Origin: Phalacrocorax aristotelis
Taxonomy: Eukaryota > Chordata > Aves > Suliformes > Phalacrocoracidae
Length of the DNA stretch: 64,000 nucleotides
NCBI RefSeq assembly: GCF_949628215.1
Contig: NC_134277.1
Location: 111,493,463 to 111,557,462, forward strand
Direction: 5' to 3'
Within the stretch, counting starts at the first letter, position 1; the number at the start of each line of letters is the position of its first letter. Position numbers and translations under genes: made by a program. A model generated the notes under the pieces. The model was not told the DNA's origin. It searched no databases and saw only the letters and a program-made list of their open reading frames with translations. Positions 62,501 through 64,000 of the stretch are shown here, piece after piece.

Positions 62501-63510
62501 CACCTAGAGATAGTTTAAAAAGGAAGCACTTGAAAAAGGCCTTCATAATGCATCGCCAGAAATCTGATTTGGGACTCCTCTAGTTTATTTGTAGTGTTGA
62601 CCAGAAACATAATTTTATGATCTGGGTTCTTAGTATATGCTGTACCAGCTTCCCTCCTTGTGCCTATATGTATTTTCTTTACTTTTCTATTAGCCAACAG
62701 AAGGAAAGTTGGACAAAGATATAAGTAAGTCTTCAGAGTGCACAGTTTATTTGCCAATCTGAGCTCTCTGCAAGGCTTCTCCTAGGCTACAGGCACAGAA
62801 CTAGGAGCTAAGCTTCCTTGATCTTTTAGTTTCATCACACACTAAATTAACTGCTGCGCAGCACCGTATATATTTGTGACACAATATATTCCATTCATTT
62901 TATTTCTCCAACCTGACCTCATAAGCTGTCAGCCCTGGTGGCTAAATAAGTTAAGCCGCAAGTAGTTTAGCAGTGGAAGACCTACAAAATGAGTCATTTG
63001 TCCCATATCAAAATGCAGAAGCTTTAAAAAGAAAATAAAATAAAAAAGAAACAATTCTCTTCAATAAGTGCCAATGTTGCCAGGACAGGTGAAAGTTTTT
63101 CCTTCAGTAATATCCTACTCGAGGAGCCACCTGACAGAAGAAATGGTAATCTGATATTCTTGGGCAAATTGTTTTAACAGGTTGTACTGCAGAAAAAGGA
63201 CAAAAGGGCCCAGGAAAAAAAAAAAAACAAGCGTTCTTGCTCTGTTTCTATGCCATTTACATATTGTTCCTGCTGCCCTGGGGTAGAATGTCATTTTTAT
63301 GAACAGAAGTCCGTATTTTAAGATATAATGTCTGTCTTGCTTGAGTTGGAATGTGCTTGCTTAAAGTGCAGAATTTTTAAAAAAACCTTATTTTTGTAAA
63401 GTTATGGAAGATATTTTTCTTCTCAACTATGTTCTAGACTAAACTGCCAGGGAAGTTTAAGCACTTGTTAAACTATTAATTGAAATAAAAAAGCCTAACT
63501 GAAACACAAA
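59565..63510 (+). other. APCDD1: APCDD1 3' UTR (far end uncertain)
   Basis: The untranslated region begins right after the stop. I find no canonical AATAAA in the first 3.4 kb after it; an AGTAAA variant occurs near 60558. Overlapping AATAAA copies occur at 63034-63044 in an A-rich run, and a cleaner one at 63484-63489 follows U-rich sequence typical of a 3' UTR end. If the last is used, the 3' UTR is about 3.9 kb. A shorter form ending at a variant signal is equally possible. Confidence 0.45.
63484..63489 (+). terminator. APCDD1: Candidate poly(A) signal AATAAA
   Basis: A canonical hexamer in TGAAATAAAAAAGCC context, after a U-rich stretch (63385-63425). It is the best-looking signal downstream of the APCDD1 stop, but 3.9 kb away, so assignment to this gene is inference. 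Confidence 0.35.
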
Positions 63511-64000
63511 GGATTTCTTTGCCTCCTATACATGTTAGTTTTTTGTGTTGACTTTCGACCTGTAAAAAATTATAGATGTCCCAGAAAGCAATAACCAAAA
63601 ATCCCTCTGTTGAATAACCTGTGCACAGAAAAGCTCATTCCTTACTATATACACAACAAGACGTTTCTGCATGAGTATGCATCACTAGAAGCAGCTCTGA
63701 TGGATACAGCTGGGATGATTTAGGTTTCACAGCACATCTTCAGGTTCTCTGAAGGAAGTGGGGCCTGGAAGTGCCCAGCGAGTAACAACTGCATTGGCTT
63801 GCAAGGAGAGTTCAGTCAGAGCAGCTGTTTCAGGACAAAGGGTGTGGTTCAATAGAAACAAAACATTTTTTATAAATGAGCTGTAAGCAAACAAAACAGC
63901 GTTGCTGCTCTGCTATTCCATCTCTCTTGCTCTAAGGGCTACAACCTGGCAGCGGAGCAGGGAGGGATTAGAAAGGACACTTCTCAGAGGAAGAAAAATC
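63511..64000. other. Downstream flank, nothing recognised
   Basis: No exon, RNA gene or clear repeat seen. In mammals NAPG lies next downstream of APCDD1, but none of its coding sequence is visible here. Confidence 0.6.

Noticed and set aside
1..64000. Endogenous retrovirus, CRISPR, tRNA, rRNA or prokaryote-type systems
   Set aside because: No gag, pol or env motifs, spacer arrays, cloverleaf genes or operons were seen on either strand.

Overview
This is a stretch of a bird nuclear genome. It carries one recognisable gene, APCDD1 (adenomatosis polyposis coli down-regulated 1, a membrane-bound Wnt inhibitor), complete on the + strand in five coding exons from 32160 to 59564. The avian assignment rests on CR1 LINE 3' tails, which end in the CACAGAATCACAGAAT-type microsatellite, together with intron-bearing vertebrate coding sequence and low repeat density. 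The species cannot be named from this sequence alone. Layout: positions 1 to about 31370 are upstream intergenic DNA with no supportable gene. This part holds a young and an old CR1 copy, a very old CR1/L3-like LINE remnant, MIR-like SINE remnants, several eroded palindromic MITE-like elements, a long perfect pentanucleotide array (10702-10901) and a local 105-bp duplication (3788-3892 and 4682-4786). A CpG island (about 31370-32500) contains the promoter region, the presumed 5' UTR and coding exon 1. Introns 1 to 4 span 32218-41398, 41583-42922, 43455-56794 and 57117-59112. The 3' UTR and downstream flank fill 59565-64000, with the best canonical poly(A) signal at 63484-63489. The spliced reading frame is 1548 nt, or 515 residues plus stop, against about 514 in the human protein. 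Every exon junction keeps frame and every intron is GT-AG. The protein shows a signal peptide, two related APCDDC modules, asparagine-glycosylation sequons and a C-terminal hydrophobic anchor. From family knowledge it acts at the cell surface by binding Wnt ligand and LRP co-receptor, and is itself a Wnt target. I see no operon, phage, CRISPR or other multi-gene system. The points most worth checking are non-coding: an arginine-rich ATG uORF in the presumed APCDD1 leader, an ancient palindromic element next to the promoter island, a poly(A)-tailed retrocopy-like footprint in intron 1, a strong nuclear-receptor-like inverted repeat at 7426-7447, an undescribed-looking diverged repeat pair at 7145/8313, and the long AGAGG array.
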